From NCBI RefSeq assembly GCF_014904815.1, contig NZ_JACZFR010000028.1:62001-126000 (forward strand): a stretch of DNA of 64,000 nt. The letters are read 5' to 3'. The stretch's first letter is position 1. The number at the start of each line of letters is the position of its first letter. The notes beneath the pieces are model-generated. The model saw only the letters and a program-made list of their open reading frames with translations. It had not been told where the DNA came from and ran no database searches. This document shows, piece after piece, positions 7,244-16,329 of this stretch. This DNA comes from Microbulbifer taiwanensis (GTDB taxonomy: Bacteria; Pseudomonadota; Gammaproteobacteria; Pseudomonadales; Cellvibrionaceae). Both the position numbers and the translations under genes were made by a program.

Positions 7244-10200
7244 TCAATTTCCATTATTATTCCAGTCGCCACCATTGGCTACATCAACGGAAAAATAGCT
7301 CAAACTCGCAATTGTACCAACCGGCCACGCCAAGCCTACGACCGCCATACCAATATCAACAAAACCTTTACCGATACCCTCTGAGTCCCCGGAATTATAG
7401 GAACTGGCAATATTTGACCCGGAAATTGCAACAGATCCAACAAGGGAGATTTTTCCCGCAGCTTTTATCATGTTTGCTGTTTTAAGAACACGAGTCCGAC
7501 CACCCGTGTATTGATTTCCACCCCATGTCGGAGAATATGTCTTACCGTTCTTTCCCCGCCAATATCCTTCGCTGTCAACGAAGTATTTTTGACCAAAGTC
7601 TGACACAAACCCTGTTGTCCCAAGGAAAATAGACATCGAGGATATAACTCTACCCGAACTTGGATCAGCCGTGACTATAACTTCTTCATTATAAGTAGTT
7701 CCGGTGGGGGTGGTATTCTTCTGCTCATTCGCCTCGTCCGGGTCCCCAGTAGCCCCCCCCCCATTACCAGCAATATCCTCTCCTGGGCTCCCTACCGATT
7801 TATCTGGCACCTGAGACTGGTAGTCACTTATTACCGATTGTACAAACTCTGGACTCGATGGGCGAACGCCGGTCACACAAACGTCCGCATTGCAACCGAG
7901 ACTTTCCATGTTGCCATATTGGGACAGCCATCCGCCGGAATTTCGGAGATTGTCTCCAGTAACGTAGTCAGTAAATTTCTGCCGGACAGTCATATAACCA
8001 CTGGGGTCAGTGAAAGACAGAGGGTTATTCAACACATAGCTGTATCGGTTCCAACTCTGGCTGTTAGCCGGAGCCTGAACAAACGGATCCGGACTCAGGA
8101 AGCGCCCAAGCTGCGGATCGTAAACACGCCCGTTCATATGGATAAGGCCGGTGCGGTCCAGATGCTCGTGTCCGGTAAAGCCGCGCCTGGTGGTCAGCCC
8201 CTGGGTACTGAGCAGTTCCTCCAATTCCTGCGCCTGGATTTCACCCTGCCAGTCGGCGCTCCTGCGCTGGCCGAAGGCATCGAATGCGGTATCCAGGATG
8301 ATATTGCCCGCCTCGTCCGTGACCTTCTCGATGGAACCGAGGTGATCGCGGTGCAAATACTCCAGCGTGCCGACAGTGACACCGGTCAGGTCAGTGGCGG
8401 CGACATGGAGGACACTGCTGTCGATACGGGTCTTCTGGATACGCTGGTAGTCCGGATCATTGGCGGGCAGAAGATCCTCGAACTTACCGACAATAAAGGC
8501 TTTTTCCGTGTGCAGTGTCTGTTCGGCCTCATCCCACCAGCTCGTCTCACGGTAGAAACGCTGGCCATTGGGGCCGTACTGGAAGCGATCCCTGGCCGTC
8601 GGCTTCAGGGTAGACTGGCTGTCGCCCACGGTGATTTCTGTCGGCAGCTGCCGGGCATTCCAGGTGATCCATTTGTCATCGCCACTTGCCGCATCATAGT
8701 AGGTGATGGCGCCATTGGCATCGTAGTAGAGGTCGTGCGCCACGCCGCCGATTGCGGCCTGGCTGACCGCATTCGGCCCGGCACTGCCGCCCTGGCCATA
8801 CTGATAGCCGGTGACATTGGTATCTCCCGGATGGCTGCTGGTCTTGGCCAGGATATTACCCAGCTTGTCATACTGGGTTGTCAGCGTCCGCTGCACCGCG
8901 CCGTCCAGCGCGGTCTGTGCACTGACCAGGCGATTCAGGGCGTCGTAGCTAAAGGACTCCCGCTTGCTGACGGCGCCATCGTTGACCAGACGGCTCTCCA
9001 GTGTGCCATTCGAGCGCCACAGGTACTGGTTGTCCTGGATCTGGCTAGCCCCCGCGGTGGCTATGGATTCCAGGTGGCCTGTATCGGCATTGTAACTGCG
9101 GTTGCTCACCACGCTGTTGCCGTACACCTCCTCCTCTACATCACCGAAGGCGTTGACCGTATTAAAGGTCTTGAGCGGATTGGTGCCATCGGTAATTTCG
9201 TAGAGATACCCCTGGCTGTTGTACTGGTAGTGAGCTTCAATGCCGCTCGGGTAGGCCACGTAGCTGAGACGCCCATTGCCGTCATAACCGTAGCCGTGCT
9301 GGTAACTGCGACTTTCGCCTCCGGCCAGGAGGCTGGTAGTCGTGCCGCTCAGTTTGCCGCCGGTATAGCTGAAGTCCTCCTGGAATACCTGCGACCCACC
9401 TTCCGTATAGCTGCGGCTGGCCAACTGGCCGATTGCGCCTGCGGGATCGTATTCCCAGCCGGCGACACCATCTGCGTCCGTCTGCTCCAACAGACGCCCC
9501 AGCTTGTCGTACTGGTAGCTGATCATCTGTCCCTTGTTGTCCGACTGGCCGACGAGCTGGCCGAGGGCGTCGTAAACGGTGGTTACAGCGCCCAGGTTCG
9601 GGTCGGTCAGCCCGGTACGGTTGCCGGCCACATCGTATACAAAGGTCGATTCGGTATCCGGGTCGCCGTTTACCAGTACGGATTGCACCAATCCCATACC
9701 GTCGTACTCAAAGGTGGTGGCGACTTCCTCACTGCTACCTTCGGCGTCAACCGTTTTGACCAGGTCCCCCATCAGGTTGTAGAAGCTGCTCTTTGCCTGG
9801 GTTTCCTGGAAGGCCCCGACGGCATCGTGCACATCCTCCTCAACGGTAACCTGTACCTGGTTGCTTGCCGCAAGCGGCGAATAGCTGGTGCGTATCTCGC
9901 CATCGCCCGCTTTCTGTATGCGCACGACACGATTGCGAATATCGTATTCATAGATATTCAGCGGCTTGTACTCGCCGGCGAAGTAGGGCGCAGTCTCGAG
10001 GTACAGGCGTCCCGCAGTATCGTAGTTGTATTCGCGGCGGGAATCGGTGCTGCCGTCGAACGACTCAGTGTCCTGCTGTACCAGGCGCCCGAGCATGTCG
10101 TAGTAGCGCTCTACCGTAGGTGTAATCGCCGAACTGGTGCTCACCCGGTATGAAGCCAGCATATTCCCGTATACGGGGCAAACCCCGCCGGCACAGAAAT

Positions 10201-13200
10201 CATAGCTGGTATTGAATACAACGCCGTCGGTATTGGTGCGCTGGACCTCTCGCCCAAACGGGTCGTACTCGATATTTGTAGAGCGGCTGTTGGCATCGGT
10301 TACCGTGGAAGGTTTGCCGAAGCGAGGGTCGTAGCTGACACCGATAGACTGCCCCAGGGCATTGGTAAAAGTACCAGGGTAGCGCTTGTCACTGTAACTG
10401 TCGGCAAGCGAAGTGCGGCTCTCGATATTGGCACCCGCAGTGGACTCGCTCAACAGGTTGCCAGTGGCATCGTAGTCATAGGTAATCGTCAGTTCATTCT
10501 CTGGATCGCCGGGGAAGCGCGTGACACTAGCGACCCTGCTACTGTTCCCAAACGGGGTGGCGACAAGGGTCTGCACTCGATCCGGCGAGGCGCCGATGTC
10601 ACCATCGAAGTAACTCGCTTCCTTGCCGCTGGAAAAGCCGACTATCCAGGGGGTTGTTCTGTTGTTATAGGTGATCGCTGTTTCCGAGCTGCGTTTCACA
10701 CCGCTCATCGCTGCCGGAGCGACCTCCCCCCAGTAACTTTGCGCACCTGAGTAGCTTGCACCGGTCGCAAGCTTGGTGGTGTGCACTTCTCCACTGATAA
10801 GCTCGCCAAATGTGCCACTGCCTACGGCAATCTGGTTTGCATCCAGGCGATAACCGATTACTTGGTTATTTTCAAGAATTGTCTGGAGCTGTTGCTGCAG
10901 ATAGGGGTGGTAAGTTGAGCCACTACCCACGTCCAGCACCTCCGCCTGATGCAGGAACTGCTGCTGGGTCAGTACTTGCAGGTTATCGTCAAAGTTACCT
11001 TCATACTGCTGCAGGCGGGCTACCTTGCCGAAATGCGGGAAGTCCTGACGGAACTGCCTGTAGGTCACAACGCCGGTTTCGACATCGTAGATCTTTTGCG
11101 CATAATAGCCGAGAAAGCCCCAGTGGTTATCGCTCATCAGGCCAGTGCCCTGATAGCTGTATCGGGTAACATGCCAACCATCCGCATAGCCATTTGACCG
11201 GTGTAATTCGCTCACCACGCAGCGGTATTCACCGTTCACCGGTGCCAGCGGACTGGCTCCCGACGGGAGAATGCCTTCGCCGAAGGGGCGCTCACTGAAC
11301 AATCCTTCCGTAGAGTTTTCACGGATCATGGTGTGGTAGAAACGGGTGCTCTTACCCAGACCATCGGTCACTTCACCCACGCCGGTCTTGATATCAATCG
11401 GGTTGGAGCCCTCGGGTTCAAGCCAACTGAATTCAAGCGGATTTAGGCACTCGCTGACCAAACCAGTTTTATCGTAGCCACAAAGCTGTACCTGCTTCAG
11501 GCGCCGATACTCTTCGGTTGCCGCCTCAGTGATAAGCCGGTATCCGCGAAGCAGCTTACCATCCAGGGATACGTTGATATGGTGCAGCAATACCAGCTGC
11601 TCCTGTTCGATCTCTCCGGCTTCCAGGGGCTGGGGCGGTGCATCGCTGCGGGTTCCGTATGCAAACTCTATCCTGGCATCGCCGCTATTGCCGTAGACAA
11701 TCTCCAGTGGGTAGTTGATCCCCTCCACGGTATCCCGGTGATAGCGGTAGGTCATCGTATTGCCGAAGGCGTCGGTGACCTTGTTCAAGCTCCAGCCAAA
11801 GTGGACGGAGTCACCCGCCTTGAGCCGGCTGTCCTGGCTGTTACCGTATTCCTGAACCCGACCACTAGGCGTCGCTACCTGGAACCATTTTTTACCACTG
11901 GTCTCCTTGAGCTCGATCAAATTGAAGCTGTCGCGCAATGTGCGATAGCGCGCACCCGCCTGCCAGTGAGTACCTGAGACAAGCACCAGGGGTTCACCAT
12001 CGAGGCACAGGGAGTCTGTGGAATCCAGTTGAATGGAGTCTGTGTCGGGGCGATTTTTGACACAGCGGCGTATAGCGCTGAAGCCGGTCAGCCTCCAGCC
12101 ATAGCCCAGAATATCTTCCGGCAGCACTTCATTGTTGCGCTCCCGGTAGCGCGCACCCGAGTAATGAACTCCGATCTCCGGCATCAGGCCGTTAACACCG
12201 GGAGCCACCTGCACTGGCACGGAAACGACAGCATCGCCTTGATCAGTCACTTCAGCGCTGTAACCAATAGCGCCGGGGCTGGTCGCCGGCGCCAAGCTGA
12301 CCGCCGGCACAATACCATCCAGGTTGTGTACGTCGATCCAGGGACTGGTCGTCCAGGAAGGGTAGCAGGCATCGTCATTACATGCGCGCACGCGATATCT
12401 GTATTTATCCGCAACGTCGCCACGGGCTTCATGAGTTTGACTCAATGGATTCGGGAGCTGAACAGAGTGCCAGCCTTCGTAACCACAAGTAGTCATACCG
12501 GTCTTACATTCTCTTTCCAGTTCGAAAGAAGTAACAATTCCGGAAGGCATATTCCATTCGATATCGTAATCGCCGAAATCACTCTCTTCCGGCAGATTTT
12601 GGAACTGAGTTTGTCCGGGTGGCGACAATGGGATATTTACGGGTACAGATTTTGTCGGAGACCAATTGCCACATCCACGACCATTGCAGGCTCGGGCCTG
12701 AAAGCTATAAGTACCTTCCGTACCTTCTGGCAGGCTGATGTCTTTCTTAGTGTTTAAGCCAAGGTTGGTGATACTGTTATCGCTCTTCGTGCAGCTGGCA
12801 TCACCCCATGAAGATTTGCCCGGCGCCTTACACTGCAGCTCGTACTTGGTAACTGTATCAAACTGGCCGTTCACAGGGCTCCAGGCGACCTGGAAATCTG
12901 CGGCCTGAGTCCCAGAGCCCGGCTGGGTAAAGGTGCTCACAGGGTCCGGCTTACGATTAACGGTTATCGTGGAGGAATAGCGAAAATTACCCCACTGGGT
13001 GTACGAACCAATTGTCACATAAGCACGCACACGGTACCGATAAGTGCCATCGGCAAGCTTTCCTGACGTCGGCCTCGATATCGTTCGAGTGCTGGTATTT
13101 GCTTGTTTATAAACTTGCGACCAGCTTCCACTATTGTATTGCTGTTGTACTTGGTAGCCGGTGATTTTCGGCGGCGTGGCCGAAGCGCCCCAATTGAAGT

Positions 13201-13624
13201 TGAACTGACCGTTTCTGTCAGTTAAACCACTTGTTATATTGGAAAAACTCGCGCTAGACGGCGTATTGGGTTTAAAGGCAACATTTACCGTATGAGTATC
13301 AGACTGTCTGTCGTCCGGCTCCATACAAGTAGAGCCCATAAATTGCCAACATTTGGTGTAAGCACTGAAGGTAAACGTGTATACCCCAGACTTGTCCGCT
13401 GTGAATTCCTTGGAAGTTGTAAGATCGACATTGTAGGTCCCGTAGCTCTCAACACCGTCCCTGGAAATGGACAGCGACCTGCGATACCCACCGCCAGACA
13501 TGTTGACAGTGAAAGTGCCTGTAGCATTCTCAGTCGGCCCCCAGATATCAACCGCCGCCAAAACATTCGATGCCGCCAGGAAAAGCAGCCCCCCAATTAC
13601 TGAGCGGACAATACCCCTAAACAC
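7244..13624 (-). CDS. Secreted RHS repeat protein with SpvB/TcaC-like and fibronectin III regions
   Basis: About 2126 residues from GTG at 13622-13624 (AAAGGGG eight bases upstream); a TTG start at 13657 would add 11 Lys-rich residues. It has a signal peptide ('IVRSVIGGLLFLAASNVLA'), then three or more fibronectin III-like beta domains to about residue 430. A SpvB/TcaC-like region follows ('SPGAIGYSAEVTDQGDAVVSVPV', 'YGWRLTGFSAIRRC'), then many YD repeats. The RHS core is 'YLHRDHLGSIEKVTD ... GRVYDPQLGRFLSPDPFVQ ... YSYVLNNPLSFTDPSGY'. The final ~249 residues are a variable tip ending in Gly-rich hydrophobic helices and 'GGDWNNNGN'. Such proteins deliver C-terminal toxins to rivals or hosts. 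There is no PAAR or VgrG partner here, so Sec export and surface display are likelier than type VI delivery. The toxin tip is not recognised. Confidence 0.85.
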   Translation of the reverse strand: MFRGIVRSVIGGLLFLAASNVLAAVDIWGPTENATGTFTVNMSGGGYRRSLSISRDGVESYGTYNVDLTTSKEFTADKSGVYTFTFSAYTKCWQFMGSTCMEPDDRQSDTHTVNVAFKPNTPSSASFSNITSGLTDRNGQFNFNWGASATPPKITGYQVQQQYNSGSWSQVYKQANTSTRTISRPTSGKLADGTYRYRVRAYVTIGSYTQWGNFRYSSTITVNRKPDPVSTFTQPGSGTQAADFQVAWSPVNGQFDTVTKYELQCKAPGKSSWGDASCTKSDNSITNLGLNTKKDISLPEGTEGTYSFQARACNGRGCGNWSPTKSVPVNIPLSPPGQTQFQNLPEESDFGDYDIEWNMPSGIVTSFELERECKTGMTTCGYEGWHSVQLPNPLSQTHEARGDVADKYRYRVRACNDDACYPSWTTSPWIDVHNLDGIVPAVSLAPATSPGAIGYSAEVTDQGDAVVSVPVQVAPGVNGLMPEIGVHYSGARYRERNNEVLPEDILGYGWRLTGFSAIRRCVKNRPDTDSIQLDSTDSLCLDGEPLVLVSGTHWQAGARYRTLRDSFNLIELKETSGKKWFQVATPSGRVQEYGNSQDSRLKAGDSVHFGWSLNKVTDAFGNTMTYRYHRDTVEGINYPLEIVYGNSGDARIEFAYGTRSDAPPQPLEAGEIEQEQLVLLHHINVSLDGKLLRGYRLITEAATEEYRRLKQVQLCGYDKTGLVSECLNPLEFSWLEPEGSNPIDIKTGVGEVTDGLGKSTRFYHTMIRENSTEGLFSERPFGEGILPSGASPLAPVNGEYRCVVSELHRSNGYADGWHVTRYSYQGTGLMSDNHWGFLGYYAQKIYDVETGVVTYRQFRQDFPHFGKVARLQQYEGNFDDNLQVLTQQQFLHQAEVLDVGSGSTYHPYLQQQLQTILENNQVIGYRLDANQIAVGSGTFGELISGEVHTTKLATGASYSGAQSYWGEVAPAAMSGVKRSSETAITYNNRTTPWIVGFSSGKEASYFDGDIGASPDRVQTLVATPFGNSSRVASVTRFPGDPENELTITYDYDATGNLLSESTAGANIESRTSLADSYSDKRYPGTFTNALGQSIGVSYDPRFGKPSTVTDANSRSTNIEYDPFGREVQRTNTDGVVFNTSYDFCAGGVCPVYGNMLASYRVSTSSAITPTVERYYDMLGRLVQQDTESFDGSTDSRREYNYDTAGRLYLETAPYFAGEYKPLNIYEYDIRNRVVRIQKAGDGEIRTSYSPLAASNQVQVTVEEDVHDAVGAFQETQAKSSFYNLMGDLVKTVDAEGSSEEVATTFEYDGMGLVQSVLVNGDPDTESTFVYDVAGNRTGLTDPNLGAVTTVYDALGQLVGQSDNKGQMISYQYDKLGRLLEQTDADGVAGWEYDPAGAIGQLASRSYTEGGSQVFQEDFSYTGGKLSGTTTSLLAGGESRSYQHGYGYDGNGRLSYVAYPSGIEAHYQYNSQGYLYEITDGTNPLKTFNTVNAFGDVEEEVYGNSVVSNRSYNADTGHLESIATAGASQIQDNQYLWRSNGTLESRLVNDGAVSKRESFSYDALNRLVSAQTALDGAVQRTLTTQYDKLGNILAKTSSHPGDTNVTGYQYGQGGSAGPNAVSQAAIGGVAHDLYYDANGAITYYDAASGDDKWITWNARQLPTEITVGDSQSTLKPTARDRFQYGPNGQRFYRETSWWDEAEQTLHTEKAFIVGKFEDLLPANDPDYQRIQKTRIDSSVLHVAATDLTGVTVGTLEYLHRDHLGSIEKVTDEAGNIILDTAFDAFGQRRSADWQGEIQAQELEELLSTQGLTTRRGFTGHEHLDRTGLIHMNGRVYDPQLGRFLSPDPFVQAPANSQSWNRYSYVLNNPLSFTDPSGYMTVRQKFTDYVTGDNLRNSGGWLSQYGNMESLGCNADVCVTGVRPSSPEFVQSVISDYQSQVPDKSVGSPGEDIAGNGGGATGDPDEANEQKNTTPTGTTYNEEVIVTADPSSGRVISSMSIFLGTTGFVSDFGQKYFVDSEGYWRGKNGKTYSPTWGGNQYTGGRTRVLKTANMIKAAGKISLVGSVAISGSNIASSYNSGDSEGIGKGFVDIGMAVVGLAWPVGTIASLSYFSVDVANGGDWNNNGN

Positions 13625-14002
13625 GCTATAAACCCCTTTCTTCTTTTTATACGCCAATATTGTTAGTTCAATTCTTAAACACTTATGTGGCGCATTTGTA
13701 CCAATTCAAGTTAGTGAAGACTAGCTATCACTGGCGCCAGTATCAACGCTTTTCTGAGGCAAAATCAGACTGATCAACCAGCAAGCAAAGCGGTCAATTT
13801 TTGCTCATACAGTTGCCTGATCTGCTACATCAAAACAGAATCTGCTGATTCACTGGAAGAAAGGGATATAACACCTGCCCCGCGAAGTGGCACCACGGTT
13901 TCGACAGTCGCTAGTGGCTCCACTGATGTAGTTCGCAGCGGAGCTTCTCAAATCCCTCCAGCTAACGGAAAATGGACCCACAGCAACAGTGGAAGCAGTT
14001 TC
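13625..14002. other. Upstream region of RHS gene; no gene seen
   Basis: About 380 bases upstream of the RHS gene, moderately AT-rich near it. It contains the right copy of the 12-bp direct repeat (13727-13738) within a palindrome CTGGCGCCAG (13731-13740). I see no clear coding frame or confident promoter. Confidence 0.4.
13727..13738 (+). repeat. 12-bp direct repeat, right copy (ATCACTGGCGCC)
   Basis: Exact match to 6665-6676 in the same orientation. See the left copy. Confidence 0.35.
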
Positions 14003-14311
14003 TTGAGCGACTGGTTTGTCTATCTGATCCGCACCAACGGCGGCGCCCTCTATACCGGAATCACCAAGGATGTGCAGCGTCGCTTTGCCGAGCACCGGGA
14101 CGGCGGCCCCAAGGCGGCCAAGGCGCTGCGCGGGCGCGGCCCACTGAAATTGGAGTTTCATCAGGCGGTGGCGGACAAGTCCGAAGCGTTGAAACTGGAG
14201 ATGCAAATCAAGAAGTGGTCGAAGGAAAAAAAAGAGGCCCTGATTGCCGGTGGTGTGGGGTTGTCACTCTCGACAAATTGCTCAGGGCCCCAAGGGGATG
14301 GGCCGAAATAA
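14003..14311 (+). CDS. GIY-YIG nuclease family protein (YhbQ/UPF0213-like)
   Basis: A 102-residue single-domain protein. The GIY-YIG core reads 'WFVYLIRTNGGALYTGITKDVQRRFAEH', with the catalytic-type Tyr/Arg layout, and then 'KAAKALRGRGPLKLEF' and 'EALKLEMQIKKWSKEKKEALI'. This matches short YhbQ-like proteins, whose structure-selective endonuclease role is only partly defined. The start is TTG at 14003-14005 with GGAAG upstream; no ATG is available in frame. The last ~20 residues past 'IAGG' are poorly conserved in character. Confidence 0.88.
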   Translation: MSDWFVYLIRTNGGALYTGITKDVQRRFAEHRDGGPKAAKALRGRGPLKLEFHQAVADKSEALKLEMQIKKWSKEKKEALIAGGVGLSLSTNCSGPQGDGPK

Positions 14312-14331
14312 ACAAAATGGGTTTCGGCGCG

Positions 14332-14448
14332 CTACAGCTGACTGCTGTTAAAAACGAAATTCTGTTCGGTTTCCGATACAGCCGGGCCGGTAAATGCCAG
14401 CGCGGTAATAAAGACCATCGCGGTTGCGAAAATTAAACGCCTGATCAT
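14332..14448 (-). CDS. 38-aa exported peptide (hypothetical)
   Basis: ATG at 14446-14448 follows a GAGGTG Shine-Dalgarno. The 38-residue product has a basic start ('MIRRLIF'), a hydrophobic core ('ATAMVFITALAFTGPAVS') and a short polar tail ending 'FVFNSSQL'. This is a signal peptide with only 12-15 residues beyond it, or a single-pass micro-membrane protein. It is the third of three leftward genes with DUF1097. No family recognised; the RBS and signal-like composition argue that it is translated. Confidence 0.5.
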   Translation of the reverse strand: MIRRLIFATAMVFITALAFTGPAVSETEQNFVFNSSQL

Positions 14449-14485
14449 CGTCAACACCTCTCAGTGACGGCGCCTTCGCGGTCCT

Positions 14486-14662
14486 TCAGCGAACTGCGTG
14501 GAAATTTTTTGCCTCAAGTGACACCTGCTCGACACTCTCCAAAGGAGCTTCAGCTTCCTGAAGTCGCATTGCCAGCGCCAATCCCGCATCGACAACCATG
14601 GATCTCAGGACATCTGCGGGTAATTCGATGGCCGATCCAATCCGGGCTTTCAACATTTTCAT
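14486..14662 (-). CDS. 58-aa hypothetical protein coupled to DUF1097 gene
   Basis: The ATG shares a base with the TGA of the DUF1097 gene (TGATG at 14660-14664), indicating translational coupling. The 58 residues ('MKMLKARIGSAIELPADVLRSMVV', then an acidic helix 'QEAEAPLESVEQVSLEAKNF') contain no membrane segment and form a likely helical soluble peptide. Family unknown. Confidence 0.5.
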   Translation of the reverse strand: MKMLKARIGSAIELPADVLRSMVVDAGLALAMRLQEAEAPLESVEQVSLEAKNFHAVR

Positions 14663-15186
14663 CACTCGACCTCCGGTTCTCGTCGCTGGCGGATAATGTC
14701 AGGCAGTGCCGCGGCGAATGCGCCCACGGAAACTGCCGCCGTCAGAGTCAGGTAGGTGTCCAGCGATGTCTCCATGCCTGCGGCAAAGACCACCAGTACA
14801 CCAATAAAGTAACTGGGAATATTGTTCACGCCGGTAATAAACTTCAGCATTTGTATACTGATGGCCGCGAGGAAGAGTGCCGCTGGCAGCGCCCATATTC
14901 CCAGCTCCGGGCTCCACTTGGCCGCCGCAGCCTGGGCGACTATTCCCAGCCCGAGGCCGGTTACTGCGCAGGCGAGATTGTAGGCGCCGTCGCGCAGCGT
15001 GGTGCCGCGGGTGTAGTAGGAGGCCCAGCCCGCGAGCGCCACCCACACCGGCAGGTCGGCCAGCAGGCAGAGCGCAGCTGCACCCGCGATCAAAGCCGCA
15101 GACAGCGGCGTAAAGGACAGCCTGGAAACTGCTCTGGGTTCCGCGGTAAATTCAGCTCTGTGTTCGCTGGTAACTGCCTGGCCCAT
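14662..15186 (-). CDS. DUF1097 domain membrane protein
   Basis: Starting from ATG at 15184-15186, which has a perfect AAAGGAGGTG Shine-Dalgarno, the protein is 174 residues. A longer open frame continues upstream but lacks such a signal. Five to six hydrophobic segments carry the DUF1097 pattern 'LPVWVALAGWASYYTRG' and 'FITGVNNIPSYFIGVLVVFA'. The family includes E. coli YcdZ and is functionally undefined, with transport or small-molecule sensing as guesses. It leads an apparent mini-operon with the 58- and 38-residue ORFs. Confidence 0.78.
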   Translation of the reverse strand: MGQAVTSEHRAEFTAEPRAVSRLSFTPLSAALIAGAAALCLLADLPVWVALAGWASYYTRGTTLRDGAYNLACAVTGLGLGIVAQAAAAKWSPELGIWALPAALFLAAISIQMLKFITGVNNIPSYFIGVLVVFAAGMETSLDTYLTLTAAVSVGAFAAALPDIIRQRREPEVE

Positions 15187-15545
15187 GGGCCACCTCCTTT
15201 TGAATGTTCGCTTGCACTCGTCAAGCCCTGTTTGCCCAAAAAGGTTTTCGCGTGCCTCGCTGGAATCCGAATCCGGATTCCCGACAACTCCTTTCCGGCC
15301 ATTGAATTCTGCACCCGGGGCCATTTCACCGGTATCAGATAACTTCACCATCCTTGCCCAAAATTCCAGGCGCACGGGATTTTCTGTGCAGCAGAGAAAC
15401 CGGGGCTCTAAGTAAATACCGGTCGGTTATATGGATGGTCGGTCTGAGTTTCGCCAAATCGACTGACAGGGTCTGTCAGGAGATGTTTTTTTATAGCTGC
15501 TCGGGCAAAATAGCCGCCACCAGCGCCCCTCCGGAGTACCCCTTC
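15187..15545. other. Intergenic region between divergent DUF1097 and TauE genes
   Basis: About 360 bases carrying the promoters of two divergent genes. On the minus strand at about 15260-15355 is a segment whose translation resembles that of tRNA-Leu genes ('MVKLSDTGE...'), but it does not fold as a tRNA. No gene seen. Confidence 0.4.
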
Positions 15546-16319
15546 ATGGATCTGACAATTTCACTTCTGCTGATTTTCTTTGCCGTCGCCCTGCTGGCGG
15601 GCTGGGTGGATACCCTGGCCGGCGGCGGGGGCCTTATTACGCTGCCCGCACTGCTGCTCGCCGGAGTCGCGCCGGTCAATGCACTGGCGACCAACAAGAG
15701 TCAGGGCGTGATGGGTACCCTGACATCCTCAATCACGCTGTTTATGAAGGGACATCTGCGCGGGCGGGAGCTGATTCCGCTGATGGCCGCCGCGGCAGTC
15801 GGCGCCGCCCTCGGTACCTGGCTGGTACAGCGCATGGAAACCGGCTGGTTGAACTGGGTGATACCGCTATTGCTGCTGTGTGTGGCGCTCTATTTCTGGC
15901 TGACACCCAACCTGGGCAAAACCGAAGCCCGGGCGCGACAGACGGAAAAGCAGTGGGCGCTCACCTGGGTGCCTACCCTGGGCTTTTACGACGGCGTTTT
16001 CGGCCCCGGAACCGGTTCCTTTTACGCGGCCTCCGGCGTCGCCTTCCGCGGCCAGACCCTTGTCGACGCCACCATTCGCGCCAAGTTGCTGAACCTGACC
16101 ACCAACGTGGCTTCGGTAGCGCTCTTCGCCGCCGGCGGCAAGGTGCTCTGGACCATAGGTGCAGTGATGATGCTGGGACAGGTGATCGGCGCCTATATCG
16201 GCAGTCACACGATACTGAATGGCGGTGCCAGGCTGATCCGCCCGCTGGTGATCACCATGTGCGTACTGATGTCCATCAGCCAGATAGCGCAGTATTTTGG
16301 CTGGATCAGCTTGAGTTGA
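15546..16319 (+). CDS. TauE/SafE-family membrane permease
   Basis: A 257-residue protein from ATG at 15546 (GGAG nine bases upstream). About eight membrane segments include 'GWVDTLAGGGGLITLPALLLAGV' and 'ATNKSQGVMGTLTSS' in the first repeat, and 'GFYDGVFGPGTGSFY' in the second, the duplicated signature of the TauE/SafE (DUF81) family. These export or import sulfite, sulfoacetate and other small anions. The substrate here is unknown. Convergent with the following LysR gene, ten bases away. Confidence 0.88.
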   Translation: MDLTISLLLIFFAVALLAGWVDTLAGGGGLITLPALLLAGVAPVNALATNKSQGVMGTLTSSITLFMKGHLRGRELIPLMAAAAVGAALGTWLVQRMETGWLNWVIPLLLLCVALYFWLTPNLGKTEARARQTEKQWALTWVPTLGFYDGVFGPGTGSFYAASGVAFRGQTLVDATIRAKLLNLTTNVASVALFAAGGKVLWTIGAVMMLGQVIGAYIGSHTILNGGARLIRPLVITMCVLMSISQIAQYFGWISLS

Positions 16320-16329
16320 TCGACTTCGG

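Noticed and set aside
7838-10153. 771-codon open frame on the + strand
   Set aside because: Lies fully antisense within the RHS coding sequence, which has strong family evidence; composition is that of a shadow frame.
15260-15355. tRNA-Leu-like sequence on the minus strand
   Set aside because: The translation resembles that of tRNA genes ('MVKL-DTG'), but the D-loop lacks GG, the acceptor arms do not pair and the T-arm is wrong; at best a decayed remnant.
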